Below are positions 16,448 to 25,260 of a stretch of 64,000 nt of DNA, piece by piece. The position numbers were made by a program, and so were the translations under genes. The stretch comes from JBBIMP01 sp037444305 (GTDB taxonomy: Bacteria > Acidobacteriota > UBA6911), in assembly GCA_037444305.1 (NCBI GenBank), contig JBBIMP010000025.1:13684-77683 (forward strand). The letters run 5' to 3'. How positions within the stretch are numbered: position 1 is the stretch's first letter; the number at the start of each line of letters is the position of its first letter. The notes under the pieces were generated by a model. The model searched no databases. It saw nothing but the letters and a program-made list of their open reading frames with translations, and was not told where the DNA came from.

Positions 16448-17287
16448 ATGCTCGATAAAAGAATAAAAGTAAAGAAGATACAGGATCTGGGCGCGGGCAA
16501 CCACCTGCTGCGGCTGGCTTCCCCGAAACAGGCCGGGCTGACGCGTCCCGGTCAGTTCCTCATGCTGAAATGCGCTCAGGGAATCAACGATCCCCCGCTT
16601 CTGCGCAGGCCCTACAGCATCTTCGACATCTGGCGGCAGCCGAAGACCGGGCATCCTGCCGGCATGGACATCCTGGTGAAAAACGTGGGCGGCGGCTCCG
16701 CCAGGCTGGCAGGGCTGAAACCGGGGGATGCCGTCCAGGTGCTGGGACCGCTGGGGCGCCCCTTCGAGGTGCCGGTCGGGCTGGGAAATCGCATCCGGTT
16801 CGCCTGCCTGGTCGGCGGCGGGGTGGGAATCGCCGCGCTGCTGCTGCTGGCACGTAAGCTCCTGGAACAGAATACCCACCCCGTCCTTTTCTACGGCGGC
16901 CGCGTCCCGGACGATCTCGTGCTGAGGGAGCCCTTCGAGAGACTCGGCATCGAGACGCACTACACGACCGAGGACGGTTCCATGGGCGAGCGCGGCCAGG
17001 TGACCCTGCCGCTCGAGGGATTCCTGTCCCGGTACGCTCGAGCGGGCCTGCGGGTATATGCCTGCGGCCCCTGGGGTATGATGAAGGCCGCGCACAACCT
17101 CGCCGTGCGCCATGAAGTCCCCTGCGAAGTGAGCCTCGAAGCCCGGATGGGCTGCGCCCTCGGGGCCTGCCTGGGTTGCACAATCCGCGCCTGGGACGAA
17201 AAGGGCGAGGAGCAGTTCCTGCGCGTCTGCCAGGAAGGGCCCGTAATGAGCAGCCGCACCGTCGACTGGGAAACACCCCCGATCTGA
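16448..17287 (+). CDS. pyrK: Dihydroorotate dehydrogenase electron-transfer subunit
   Basis: A 279-aa FAD/[2Fe-2S] reductase that links PyrD type 1B to NAD+. An FNR-like fold is seen with the flavin motif RRPYSIFD, the NAD-binding CLVGGGVGIAALLLLA, CGPWGMMKA, and a C-terminal cluster motif MGCALGACLGCTI plus a later VCQEGP cysteine. The ATG at 16448 is 33 bp past the bidirectional promoter region. Followed by pyrD. Confidence 0.95.
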   Translation: MLDKRIKVKKIQDLGAGNHLLRLASPKQAGLTRPGQFLMLKCAQGINDPPLLRRPYSIFDIWRQPKTGHPAGMDILVKNVGGGSARLAGLKPGDAVQVLGPLGRPFEVPVGLGNRIRFACLVGGGVGIAALLLLARKLLEQNTHPVLFYGGRVPDDLVLREPFERLGIETHYTTEDGSMGERGQVTLPLEGFLSRYARAGLRVYACGPWGMMKAAHNLAVRHEVPCEVSLEARMGCALGACLGCTIRAWDEKGEEQFLRVCQEGPVMSSRTVDWETPPI

Positions 17288-17304
17288 AAGGGCATTCACT
17301 CGTC

Positions 17305-18264
17305 ATGGCCGCAAAGAAACCGCCGCAGGGCGGCAGAAACCAAATCAAATCCGTGAAAACCTCCGTGGAGATTTCCGGCGTGCAGTTCAAAAATCCCGTG
17401 CTCACGGCGAGCGGCACATTCGGCTATGGACTGGAATTCGCCCATCTCGTGGACCTGTCCTCCCTGGGGGGGATCGTCGTCAAGGGGATTTCGATGAAAC
17501 CCATCAAGGGAAATCCCCCGCCGAGGATTTACGAAACCGCTTCCGGGATGCTCAACGCGATAGGCTGGCAGAACATCGGGGCCGTGGAGTTCATCACCAG
17601 GAAGCTGCCGGCCCTGAGAAAATACGACACCCGGGTCGTGGTGAACATCGTCGGATTCGACCTCGAGGAATACCTGGAGGTGACGAGGTTCTTGAACGAC
17701 TGCCCCGGCATCTCGGCACTCGAACTGAACATCTCCTGTCCCAACGTCAAAAAGGGCGGCTTTCATTTCAACAAGAATCCGAGGGACGCGTTCGAGGTGA
17801 CCGACAAAACCAGGAAGGCCTCCCCGCGCCTGCCGCTGTGGGTGAAACTGTCGCCCAACGTGACCGATATCCGGGAGTTCGCCCGGGCCTGCGCCGACGC
17901 CGGTGCCGATGCGCTGTCCGTAGTCAACACCTTTGTCGGCATGGCCATCGACACCGAAAAACGGCGCTCCCGGCTGAGATTCGGCACGGGGGGACTGTCG
18001 GGGCCGGCAATCAAGCCGATCGCTCTCCGGATGGTCTGGGAGGCCGCCAGGGAGGTGAAAATCCCGGTGATCGGCGTGGGCGGGATTGCCACCACCTCCG
18101 ATGCCCTGGAGTTCCTGATCGCCGGCGCCCGCGCGGTCCAGGTCGGGACCGCCAGCTTTTACAATCCCGCGGCCTCGCAGGACATTGCCGAAGGGCTCGA
18201 ACGGTACTGCCGCAGTCACTCCATCGCAGATGTCAACGAACTCGTGGGGAGCCTGAAGACATGA
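17305..18264 (+). CDS. pyrD: Dihydroorotate dehydrogenase, class 1B catalytic subunit
   Basis: A 319-aa FMN barrel. The start of the barrel (NPVLTASGTFGYG), the catalytic Cys in NISCPNVKKGG (C145), and the phosphate-binding GVGGI and GARAVQVGTA motifs identify a class 1 enzyme; a Cys base and a pyrK neighbour indicate class 1B. ATG 17305 chosen, 17 bp after the pyrK stop; ribosome site is weak. Ends with ATGA overlap on pyrF. Confidence 0.95.
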   Translation: MAAKKPPQGGRNQIKSVKTSVEISGVQFKNPVLTASGTFGYGLEFAHLVDLSSLGGIVVKGISMKPIKGNPPPRIYETASGMLNAIGWQNIGAVEFITRKLPALRKYDTRVVVNIVGFDLEEYLEVTRFLNDCPGISALELNISCPNVKKGGFHFNKNPRDAFEVTDKTRKASPRLPLWVKLSPNVTDIREFARACADAGADALSVVNTFVGMAIDTEKRRSRLRFGTGGLSGPAIKPIALRMVWEAAREVKIPVIGVGGIATTSDALEFLIAGARAVQVGTASFYNPAASQDIAEGLERYCRSHSIADVNELVGSLKT

Positions 18265-18968
18265 TCGACGCGCGCTCCAGACTGATCGTAGCCCTGGATG
18301 TGCCTGGACGGGTCGAGGCGCTCGCCCTGGTTGACCGCCTTGCGGGCCAGGCCGGCCTGTTCAAGGTCGGACTCGAGCTCTTCGTGCGGGAAGGGCCGCG
18401 CATCGTGCGCGAACTCCGCGAGCGCGACAAGCAGGTCTTCCTCGATCTGAAACTGCACGACATCCCCAACACAGTCGCCCGGGCGGTGCGATCGGCTGGC
18501 GTCCTGAGCGTGCAGATGCTGACGGTGCACGCTGCCGGCGGCCGGCCCATGCTGGAGGCGGCGCTCGAGGCGGCGGCAGCTTTCTCCCAGCCGCCACTGG
18601 TACTCGCGGTGACAGCCCTCACGAGCCTCTCCTCCGCGGATACCGCCGCGCTCGGCGTTTCCATGCCGGTGGGGGAGTGGGCCGGGCGGCTCGCCCGCCT
18701 GGCAGTCGACTCCGGTATCAGGGGCCTCGTGGCCTCACCGCTCGAGGTCGCCGCCTTGCGGCAGGCCTGCGGCAGCGAAACCACGCTGGTCGTTCCCGGA
18801 ATCCGGCCGCCGGGCGCCGGCAAGCAGGATCAGGCGCGCACGGCCGATCCTGCCGGGGCATTCCGCGCCGGAGCCGACTACATTGTAGTCGGCCGGCCGA
18901 TCACGCAAGCGCCGGACCCGGCGCTGGCGGCAAAAGCCATCGTCGCCGACATCGCGGCGGCTCAGTAA
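18261..18968 (+). CDS. pyrF: Orotidine 5'-phosphate decarboxylase
   Basis: A 235-aa barrel enzyme making UMP. The catalytic D-x-K-x-x-D motif is in FLDLKLHDIPNTV, with LIVALDVPG at the N-terminus and VVPGIRPPG and YIVVGRPIT near the phosphate site. The ATG overlaps the pyrD stop (ATGA). Last gene of pyrK-pyrD-pyrF; pyrE and carAB are not in the window. Confidence 0.96.
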   Translation: MIDARSRLIVALDVPGRVEALALVDRLAGQAGLFKVGLELFVREGPRIVRELRERDKQVFLDLKLHDIPNTVARAVRSAGVLSVQMLTVHAAGGRPMLEAALEAAAAFSQPPLVLAVTALTSLSSADTAALGVSMPVGEWAGRLARLAVDSGIRGLVASPLEVAALRQACGSETTLVVPGIRPPGAGKQDQARTADPAGAFRAGADYIVVGRPITQAPDPALAAKAIVADIAAAQ

Positions 18969-19021
18969 GCCGCTTCCCGCCAGACACCCAATCATGGCTC
19001 TTCGACAGGCAACAACCGATC

Positions 19022-19069
19022 CAGCGGCCGTCCCCGCCGCGCAGGGATGCGCGCGGAAAGGGGCCGCTG
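19022..19069. terminator. Long nested stem-loop between pyrF and transglycosylase gene
   Basis: An outer 8-bp stem (19022-19029 with 19062-19069) encloses an inner 6-bp GC stem (19037-19042 with 19051-19056). It lies between convergent genes and has no T-run. Confidence 0.45.
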
Positions 19070-19132
19070 CAAGCGCGCAGTCGGCTTGCCGACGAGAGCG
19101 TTCCGGCAGGCGCCGGGTTCGGGTCGCCCCGG

Positions 19133-19696
19133 CTAGAACCAGAAGTGCCCGCCCTCGGCCCGTGCGAGAATGCGGCGGACATACTCACGGGTTTTCGGGA
19201 AATCTACAAAGGAAAGATAGTGGCTTTCGGGTGAGACCCCTTCCGGCACCGTGCTGGCCGTGGCCAGCCGGAGCCAGCTGTCCGTCCTGGTTTCTCCCGC
19301 GTTGTACCTTAGGAGCGCGAACAGGCGCGGGTGCGGACTGGTTTTGTAGCGGTCCAGGGACCTGCGCAGGTACCAGCAGCCGATCTCCAGATTCAGGCGC
19401 GGTTCCAACAGGCGTTCCTCCCGCAAGGTGGGAAATCTCTTGCCGGCGGCGTAGTCCGCTGCCGCCGCCTGCGTGATCTGCATCAGGCCGAACTCCCCGG
19501 CGCTCCCCCGTATACCGGGACGGAAGCGGCTCTCCTCGAAAACCAGGGCTTTGACGAGCCTGAAGTCCAGCTCGTGGCTGGAGGCGGCCAGAGCTATGGC
19601 CTCGTCGAACCGTGTCATCCGTCGATGGTACCACGCTCCCCCCAGGAGCAAGACGAGCCCCAGGACCGCCAGTCCCGCGGATATCCTCGCGATCAT
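19133..19696 (-). CDS. SLT-domain lytic transglycosylase, membrane-anchored
   Basis: A 187-aa peptidoglycan-cleaving enzyme. An N-terminal hydrophobic helix (ISAGLAVLGLVLLLGGAWY) anchors it; the goose-lysozyme-like domain has the catalytic glutamate in KALVFEESRFRP, followed by GSAGEFGLMQIT, LNLEIGCWYLRR and LLRYNAGE. It starts with an overlap on the end of the GAF-PP2C gene, suggesting joint expression. Confidence 0.92.
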   Translation of the reverse strand: MIARISAGLAVLGLVLLLGGAWYHRRMTRFDEAIALAASSHELDFRLVKALVFEESRFRPGIRGSAGEFGLMQITQAAAADYAAGKRFPTLREERLLEPRLNLEIGCWYLRRSLDRYKTSPHPRLFALLRYNAGETRTDSWLRLATASTVPEGVSPESHYLSFVDFPKTREYVRRILARAEGGHFWF

Positions 19697-21462
19697 CGCC
19701 CGCCCTCCTCCACCTTGAAGAGAAAAGCGGTGATGTCATCCCCCTGTTCCATCCCGCGGGAAAATTTTTTCACCTCGCCGAGAAGTCCCCGGAGAATGCT
19801 TCTCGCCGGCAGGCGGGTCCGGGCCCGGACGTACTCGCGCAATCGGTCGCGGCCGAATTCCTCCCCTTCGGCGCTTACGGCCTCGACTACTCCGTCGGTG
19901 TAAAAGAAGACCAGGTCTCCGCGCTCGAGGCGTGCGCGTCCGGCGGCATAGCGCGATTTGTCGAACAGGGCCACGGGCAGCCCGCCCCTGGCCAACTCCT
20001 CGATCCTGCCGTCCGCGCGGAAAAGGATCGGGGGGTAGTGGCCGCCGTTGGACCAGCGGAGGATCCGGGTGCTGCAGTCGAGCACGCAATAAAAGAGCGT
20101 CACGTAGGTCCGTTTCTTGACGTCGCGGACCAATCGCCGGTTGACGTGGTAAAGCACCTGTGCAGGAGAGGTCTCCAGGCGCGCCGCAAAGCGGAGGGCG
20201 CTGCGCACCGCTCCCATGGTGATCGCGGCCGCTACGCCTTTTCCCGAAACGTCGGCTATGGCCAGCGCCAGCAGGTTGTCGGCGAGCCAGAGAAAATCGT
20301 AGTAATCGCCGCCCAGGCTCTGGGCGGGCCGGAAGAGCGCGGCGAATTCCATGCCTTTCACCTGCGGCCGTGATGGAGGCAGCATGCTCTTCTGCAGGTC
20401 CCTGGCCAACGCAAAATCCGCCTCGAGTCGCTGCTCCTTGTTCAGCAGTTCCTGGAAAAGCTGTGCATTGTCGATGCTGACGGCGATCTGGCTGGCAAGC
20501 GTCTCGAGAATCTGGACACGCTCGGGCGTGAAGTAGCGCGGATCGCAGCTCTCCACCACCATCCCCCCGAGAAGGCGGTCCCGCGAGATGAGGGGTATGG
20601 CAACCTCCGAGAGCGTCCAGCGACCGTCGACCGTCCGCGCACTTATGGCCCGGGGATCGTTCGCGAGGTCGGTCGAGACAATGGTCTCGCGCGCCTGCAC
20701 GGCGTGGCCCAGTAGCCCCTTGCCGAGCGGCAGGAGCCGCCAGCGCTCCACCGTCTCATCCGCATACCCGATCGCGACCTTCAATTCCATGGCCTTGCGG
20801 TCCGCCCGATAGAGGAAAATGCCGAGAATCTCGTACTCGATCGCCCGCCGCATGAGCACCGCGACCCGGGCGAGCAGTTCCTCCAGCTCGAGGATGGCGG
20901 TCATCTCCTTCCCCACCTCGTTCATCACCTGCTGCGTCAGGGCGTCCCGGGATTTTTCTTCGTACAGGCCGGCATTCTCTATGGAGACGGCGATCTGGGC
21001 TGCCAGCGGCCGGAGCAGGACGAGGTGTTCCTCCCGGTAATGATTCAGGCGCTTGTCGGCGAGCGCCATCACGCCGATGATCCGCTCCTTGACGATCAGA
21101 GGCAGCACGATTTCAGATCGCGGCCCGCGCCCGTCAGGCGCCGAGATCGGCCAATAATCAGGATCCACCTCGACATCCCCGACCAGAACCGGCGCTTTCG
21201 TGCGCGCCGCCCGACCTACGAGTCCCTGCTGGATGCTGAGGCGCCCGATGCCTTCGAGCGATTCCGCACTGAAACCCACGGCAGTCCGCCGGATGAATTG
21301 CCCGGTCCGGCCGTCGATCAGGAGGATGGCGAAGAAATCGTATTCGATGAACTGCCGTATTTTTTCGGCGATTCTGCCGAGAAGCCGGTCGGGATCGAGA
21401 ATGGAAGTCAGCTCCACGCTCGCATCGGTCAGCAGCTGGAGCCCGCGGATATCGATGGTCAC
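19693..21462 (-). CDS. GAF-GAF-PP2C (SpoIIE/RsbU-type) phosphatase
   Basis: A 589-aa signalling phosphatase. Two GAF domains (about residues 10-170 and 185-340) precede a PP2C-like domain with LGGDYYDF, AIADVSGKGVAAAITM, FFYTDGVVEA and the final GDDITAFLFKV, which hold the metal-binding aspartates. Such proteins dephosphorylate anti-anti-sigma factors in partner-switching systems, but no STAS or HPK-like kinase gene is nearby. Cytoplasmic, no membrane helix. Confidence 0.92.
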   Translation of the reverse strand: MTIDIRGLQLLTDASVELTSILDPDRLLGRIAEKIRQFIEYDFFAILLIDGRTGQFIRRTAVGFSAESLEGIGRLSIQQGLVGRAARTKAPVLVGDVEVDPDYWPISAPDGRGPRSEIVLPLIVKERIIGVMALADKRLNHYREEHLVLLRPLAAQIAVSIENAGLYEEKSRDALTQQVMNEVGKEMTAILELEELLARVAVLMRRAIEYEILGIFLYRADRKAMELKVAIGYADETVERWRLLPLGKGLLGHAVQARETIVSTDLANDPRAISARTVDGRWTLSEVAIPLISRDRLLGGMVVESCDPRYFTPERVQILETLASQIAVSIDNAQLFQELLNKEQRLEADFALARDLQKSMLPPSRPQVKGMEFAALFRPAQSLGGDYYDFLWLADNLLALAIADVSGKGVAAAITMGAVRSALRFAARLETSPAQVLYHVNRRLVRDVKKRTYVTLFYCVLDCSTRILRWSNGGHYPPILFRADGRIEELARGGLPVALFDKSRYAAGRARLERGDLVFFYTDGVVEAVSAEGEEFGRDRLREYVRARTRLPARSILRGLLGEVKKFSRGMEQGDDITAFLFKVEEGGR

Positions 21463-21502
21463 TGTAATCTCCGGATTGGCGATCGCTGCGAATACACGAG
21501 AA

Positions 21503-22033
21503 CTAGAGCCGCTCCAACAGCGTCCGCTGCCTTTCCGCGAACTCCGATGCCGTAATCATACCGCGAATGCGTTCAGCGTCCAGTTCCCGGAGCGACAGGA
21601 TAGCAGACTTCACCTTGCCGGGCTCCGGAACCCAGTCGAATGCCACGGCGCCCTCGTGCTCCGTCGTATCCACTACCACGCGGCCGTAGCCGAGAAATGC
21701 ACCCGGGAATCTGCGTACACAGTGTACGGCTGAGATCGCAGCATAGGGCGTCCCGGCGGAGGCGCGATCAACCAACCCATCCAGGCGCCAGACGCCTAGG
21801 TCGGTAACCAGGTACAGCAGGGATCGGCGCGCCAGGATCTCCCATGCCAGGAGGCCGGCGGGAAAAAGCCCGAAGAGAAGAAGCCAGTAGATCCCGAGTG
21901 TGAGGGAGAGGCCCAGCAGTATCGCGGCCGACACCAGCGTCAGGAGGCCCGGCTTGAGCAGGCAGAGAGGGTGCGGGCGCACCGTGAGGAGCCGGTTCTC
22001 ACCGGGTATAAGCGGATCACGGGATGGCCGCAT
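21503..22033 (-). CDS. Bacterial PH-domain membrane protein with SHOCT-like tail
   Basis: A 176-aa protein. Two closely spaced hydrophobic helices (residues about 28-65) precede a YdbT/bPH-like region (LYLVTDLGVWRL ... YAAISAVHCVRRFPGAFLGYGRVVV). The last 20 residues, GMITASEFAERQRTLLERL, resemble a SHOCT module, often found at the ends of membrane or stress proteins. It precedes the GAF-PP2C gene by 40 bp. Confidence 0.7.
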   Translation of the reverse strand: MRPSRDPLIPGENRLLTVRPHPLCLLKPGLLTLVSAAILLGLSLTLGIYWLLLFGLFPAGLLAWEILARRSLLYLVTDLGVWRLDGLVDRASAGTPYAAISAVHCVRRFPGAFLGYGRVVVDTTEHEGAVAFDWVPEPGKVKSAILSLRELDAERIRGMITASEFAERQRTLLERL

Positions 22034-22127
22034 GCCTGTAAGCCTGTCCTGGGGATGGCCGGCGATTCAATAATGAATAGAGTCCGCTGGCCGGTCCGGC
22101 GGGCCGGGCCGGAGGAATTCGCAAGTC

Positions 22128-22403
22128 CTACTTCGCGGAGGTCTTCGCCTTCTCCTTGCGCCACTTCTCCCAGTAAGCCTTCATTCGCTGAGACCGCTTG
22201 AGGCGCTCGGCCTTGGAAAACTGCGGAGTCTTGCGGCGGGATTTGGGCGTACGCACCGCGGCCGCCGCGGCGGATTTTACTTTCGCGCCCGCTTCCAATC
22301 CGAGTTCCTTGACGATCACGGCCATCTCATCGTTGATCTTTCGCTTCTTAGTTTCGAGCGAATCCAGCGCGAGTTCGAGCAGCCTCTTCCGATCACTTGC
22401 CAT
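22128..22403 (-). CDS. Small very basic coiled-coil protein, unknown
   Basis: A 91-aa protein with no recognised family. Residues 1-40 form a charged helix (KRLLELALDSLETKKRKINDEMAVIVKEL); the C-terminal half is Lys/Arg/Ala-rich (RRKTPQFSKAERLKRSQRMKAYWEKWRKEKAK), suggesting nucleic-acid binding. The ATG at 22403 is chosen, with AAAGGAT upstream; earlier frame to 22451 runs through promoter-like AT-rich DNA. Confidence 0.6.
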   Translation of the reverse strand: MASDRKRLLELALDSLETKKRKINDEMAVIVKELGLEAGAKVKSAAAAAVRTPKSRRKTPQFSKAERLKRSQRMKAYWEKWRKEKAKTSAK

Positions 22404-23024
22404 GTGCAGTATCCTTTCGAGTCTATTCCATATTTGTATTCCAATGTACACAGTATGTATACCAAATATACCGGTATGTCAAACGATGAAATTGCCTGCA
22501 TTCCGCACAGACAGTGAACCGGGCCGGTTCATCCGGAAGTGGAGAGCAGCCGTCGTGGCACACGGAAGAACCCAACTGTTCGGCAAATAACCGGCCCAAA
22601 TCCGTTTTTCGAGTGCATCCTGCTCCGCACCGATCGCCGCTGCGCGTCCCCGTTTCACGGTCCGCGTTTTCCACCATATTCCCAACAGCGTCGCTCCAGC
22701 AGGGCGCTTCACAGCAGGCTCGTTGTCTGTGTTCTCCCGGCGTGCGCTCAAATCCGCAAAAAGTCACTAAATGTTTGGACTCGTGCGCCGATATGGGAAT
22801 CAGTCGTAAGCATTGGAAGCTGCCGAATACCCGACGGGCGTTGCGGCGCAGTATGTGCGGGACGTTGAGAATCCGGCGGAGAAGCGCTCGGTTCTAGGAC
22901 ACGGGTGAGGGGACCGCCGCGAGCTTCGGCGTCCCGCACGCCAGTTCAGAGGCACCGGACCCCTTCATTCTCGGGGCGCATGCCCGAGGCAGCGCCGCGC
23001 CGGCCGACTTCCCGGCTCCGCGGA
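22404..23024. other. 620-bp stretch without a convincing gene
   Basis: Open frames here on both strands have no domain, ribosome site or plausible composition. The first 80 bp are AT-rich and carry promoter-like elements for the 22128-22403 gene; the rest is ordinary GC-rich sequence. I see no RNA gene in it. Confidence 0.6.
22454..22482 (-). promoter_or_regulatory. Promoter with embedded palindromes for small basic protein gene
   Basis: On the minus strand a perfect TTGACA (22477-22482) is followed 17 bp later by TACATA (22454-22459), or 15 bp later by TATACA. The spacer contains the palindrome ATACCGGTAT (22468-22477) and GTATAC (22457-22462), a plausible operator. Confidence 0.5.
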
Positions 23025-23327
23025 TCACTTTTCCCTTCCACGACGCATCCAGGTAAAGCGTCTTCGCATCAGCAGCCACAAGAAAGTGGTGGTGGCCCCC
23101 ACAATGTACATGATGATGATGTTGTTCTCCAGACTCGTAGCGTACAGGTTGTGCCGCAGGTAAGCGGAAATCCCTCCCATCATGAAGCTGAGGGCGGTCA
23201 GGAAGGCGGCTATGCCTCCGCTGGGAGCGCTCGCGGCCCTCACCTTCTCCCAGATCAGCGAAACGAGATAGGACGAAGAACCGGAAGCGATAGCGGGGAG
23301 CAGCCAGGCATCCAAGGCGAAATACAT
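23025..23327 (-). CDS. Small membrane protein, unknown function
   Basis: A 100-aa protein with about three hydrophobic segments: LDAWLLPAIASGSSSYLVSLIW, GGIAAFLTALSFMMGGISAYL and NIIIMYIVGATTTFLWLLMRR, with a basic C-terminus. ATG 23327 follows AAGGGG by six bases; the frame upstream to 23618 is not protein-like. Divergent from fumarase. No family recognised. Confidence 0.65.
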   Translation of the reverse strand: MYFALDAWLLPAIASGSSSYLVSLIWEKVRAASAPSGGIAAFLTALSFMMGGISAYLRHNLYATSLENNIIIMYIVGATTTFLWLLMRRRFTWMRRGREK

Positions 23328-23538
23328 GCGGGCCCCTTTCCTCGAACGGGAACCGACAGGTGCAACCTCCGCGCCGGACAGTTCAGGTTGAATTGCAGTA
23401 TCCCTGTGTAACAAGGATAGCACCTGCGCCGAATCTCCGTGAAGACACCGCCGCCGGGGCAGGCCACCAAACCGGTTCCCGCATTGCCCCGCCGCAGGAA
23501 AATATCGCTCCTGTCCCCGCAACCCTTCTGGCCGCGAC

Positions 23539-23568
23539 CGGCAGAATCGTGGCTGCCGTTCTTTTTTT
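23539..23568 (+). terminator. Intrinsic terminator-like hairpin, plus strand
   Basis: CGGCAG-AATCGTGG-CTGCCG (23539-23558) is followed directly by TTCTTTTTTT. This is the best classical terminator in the window, yet no plus-strand gene precedes it for 4.5 kb. Confidence 0.55.
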
Positions 23569-23573
23569 AAGTG

Positions 23574-23604
23574 TTGAACCTCGGCAAATATCCCGGGATA
23601 TAAT
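23574..23604 (+). promoter_or_regulatory. Candidate fumarase promoter
   Basis: A perfect TATAAT at 23599-23604 is preceded by TTGAAC at 23574-23579, with a long 19-bp spacer. The gene start at 23630 has AAGGAG ahead. Confidence 0.5.
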
Positions 23605-23629
23605 GGAAGCTTATACATAAGGAGTCCTC

Positions 23630-25156
23630 ATGAAAGAACTGAAGTCCAGTCTGCTCGATCTGATCGTCCAAACATCCGTCGATCTGCCGCCCGATGTCCG
23701 CGCTGCCGTGGAGGATGCCCTCCGCCGCGAAGCGCCCGGCAGCCAGGCCTTCTCCGCCCTCAACGTCATTGCCACGAACGTGGACATGGCCATCGAGGAC
23801 CGCGGCCCCATCTGCCAGGACACCGGTTTGCCCGCCTTCGAGATCCGAACTCCGGTCGGGATCAACCAGCTCGAAATAAAGCAGTGCATTCTGGAGGCAC
23901 TCGCGGAGGCCACGCGGCTGGGAAAGCTGAGGCCCAATTCGGTCGACTCGATTTCCGGCAAGAACAGCGGGAACAATCTTGGCCCGGGCACGCCCGTCAT
24001 CCACTGGCACCAGTGGGAGCATCCCGACGAGGTGGAGGTCCGGCTGATCCTGAAGGGCGGAGGCTGCGAGAACAAGAACATGCAGTACGCAGTGCCCTGC
24101 CAGCTGCCGCACCTGGGCCGGGCCGACAGGAACCTCGACGGGGTGCGCAAGTGCATCCTGCACGCCGTCTGGCAGGCCCAGGGCCAGGGCTGTTCCGCGG
24201 GCGCCATCGGAGTAGCCATAGGCGGCGACCGCACGTCCGGCTTCCAGCATGCCAAGGACCAGCTGCTCCGCACGTTGGACGACGTGAATCCCGATCCGGC
24301 GTTGGCCGCGCTCGAGGATTATGTCATGAAAGCCGCCAATTCGCTGGGCATCGGCACCATGGGATTCGGCGGGGCGGTCACACTGATAGGCTGCAAGATC
24401 GGGGCGCTGAACCGGCTGCCCGCCAGCTTTTTCGTCTCCGTCGCATACGATTGCTGGGCGTTCCGCCGCCTCGGCGTCGTGCTGGACGCAGAGACGGGCG
24501 GCATCCGGCGCTGGCTCTACAGGGATGCCAGCCGCCCGATCGAGAAAATGGGCACCGGAGAAGGCTTTCCCCGCACGGGGCGGGAGCGCAAGCTCCGATC
24601 GCCCATCAGCGAGGAGGCGGTGCGCCAATTGAAGGTCGGTGATATCGTCCTGGTAAACGGCGAGATGTATACGGGCCGCGATGCAGTACACGCACACCTC
24701 ATGAAAAATCCCGCGCCGGTCGACTTGACGGGCAGCCTCATCTATCACTGCGGCCCGGTGGTGCTACAGGAGAACGGCCGGTGGCGAATGACCGCCGCGG
24801 GGCCGACTACTTCGATCCGTGAGGAACCCTACCAGGGGGAGGTCATCCGCCGCTTCGGCATCCGCGCGGTCATCGGCAAAGGAGGAATGGGGGCGAACAC
24901 GCTCGCGGCGATGAAAGACTTCGGCGCGGTTTACCTCAATGCCATAGGCGGCGCGGCGCAGTACTACGGCCGATGCATCAAGGAGGTGAAGGGGGTCCAC
25001 TGGCTGGAGTTCGGGCTGCCGGAAGCCATGTGGCACCTGTCCGTGGAGGATTTTCCCGCAATAGTCACGATGGATGCGCACGGGCGTTCCCTGCACGCGG
25101 ACGTGGAGCAGACGTCGGCCGCCGTTCTCGCCACGCTGGCGGATCCGGTGTTCTGA
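23630..25156 (+). CDS. Fumarate hydratase, class I (iron-sulfur)
   Basis: A 508-aa oxygen-sensitive [4Fe-4S] hydratase with alpha and beta parts fused in one chain. Conserved pieces include GPICQDTGLPAFEI, GGGCENKNMQYAVPCQLP, GQGCSAGAIGVAIGGDR and, in the beta part, GEMYTGRDAVHAHL, YHCGPVV and GKGGMGANTLAAM. Cysteines in these motifs supply the three cluster ligands. It interconverts fumarate and malate. ATG 23630 has a good AAGGAG site. Single-gene unit, divergent from a membrane-protein gene. Confidence 0.95.
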   Translation: MKELKSSLLDLIVQTSVDLPPDVRAAVEDALRREAPGSQAFSALNVIATNVDMAIEDRGPICQDTGLPAFEIRTPVGINQLEIKQCILEALAEATRLGKLRPNSVDSISGKNSGNNLGPGTPVIHWHQWEHPDEVEVRLILKGGGCENKNMQYAVPCQLPHLGRADRNLDGVRKCILHAVWQAQGQGCSAGAIGVAIGGDRTSGFQHAKDQLLRTLDDVNPDPALAALEDYVMKAANSLGIGTMGFGGAVTLIGCKIGALNRLPASFFVSVAYDCWAFRRLGVVLDAETGGIRRWLYRDASRPIEKMGTGEGFPRTGRERKLRSPISEEAVRQLKVGDIVLVNGEMYTGRDAVHAHLMKNPAPVDLTGSLIYHCGPVVLQENGRWRMTAAGPTTSIREEPYQGEVIRRFGIRAVIGKGGMGANTLAAMKDFGAVYLNAIGGAAQYYGRCIKEVKGVHWLEFGLPEAMWHLSVEDFPAIVTMDAHGRSLHADVEQTSAAVLATLADPVF

Positions 25157-25260
25157 TCGGCGGAAGCACGCGCTTCTTCGGCCGCCGCGCGATGCCGCAG
25201 GCGCCGGGCGCGCGCCGGGATTTGATCTTTGCGTCCGCGTGGCAGTAAACTCTTTCCGGT

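Noticed and set aside
22514..23411. Plus-strand frames in the gene-poor stretch
   Set aside because: Low-complexity composition, no start signal; partly antisense to the small membrane gene.
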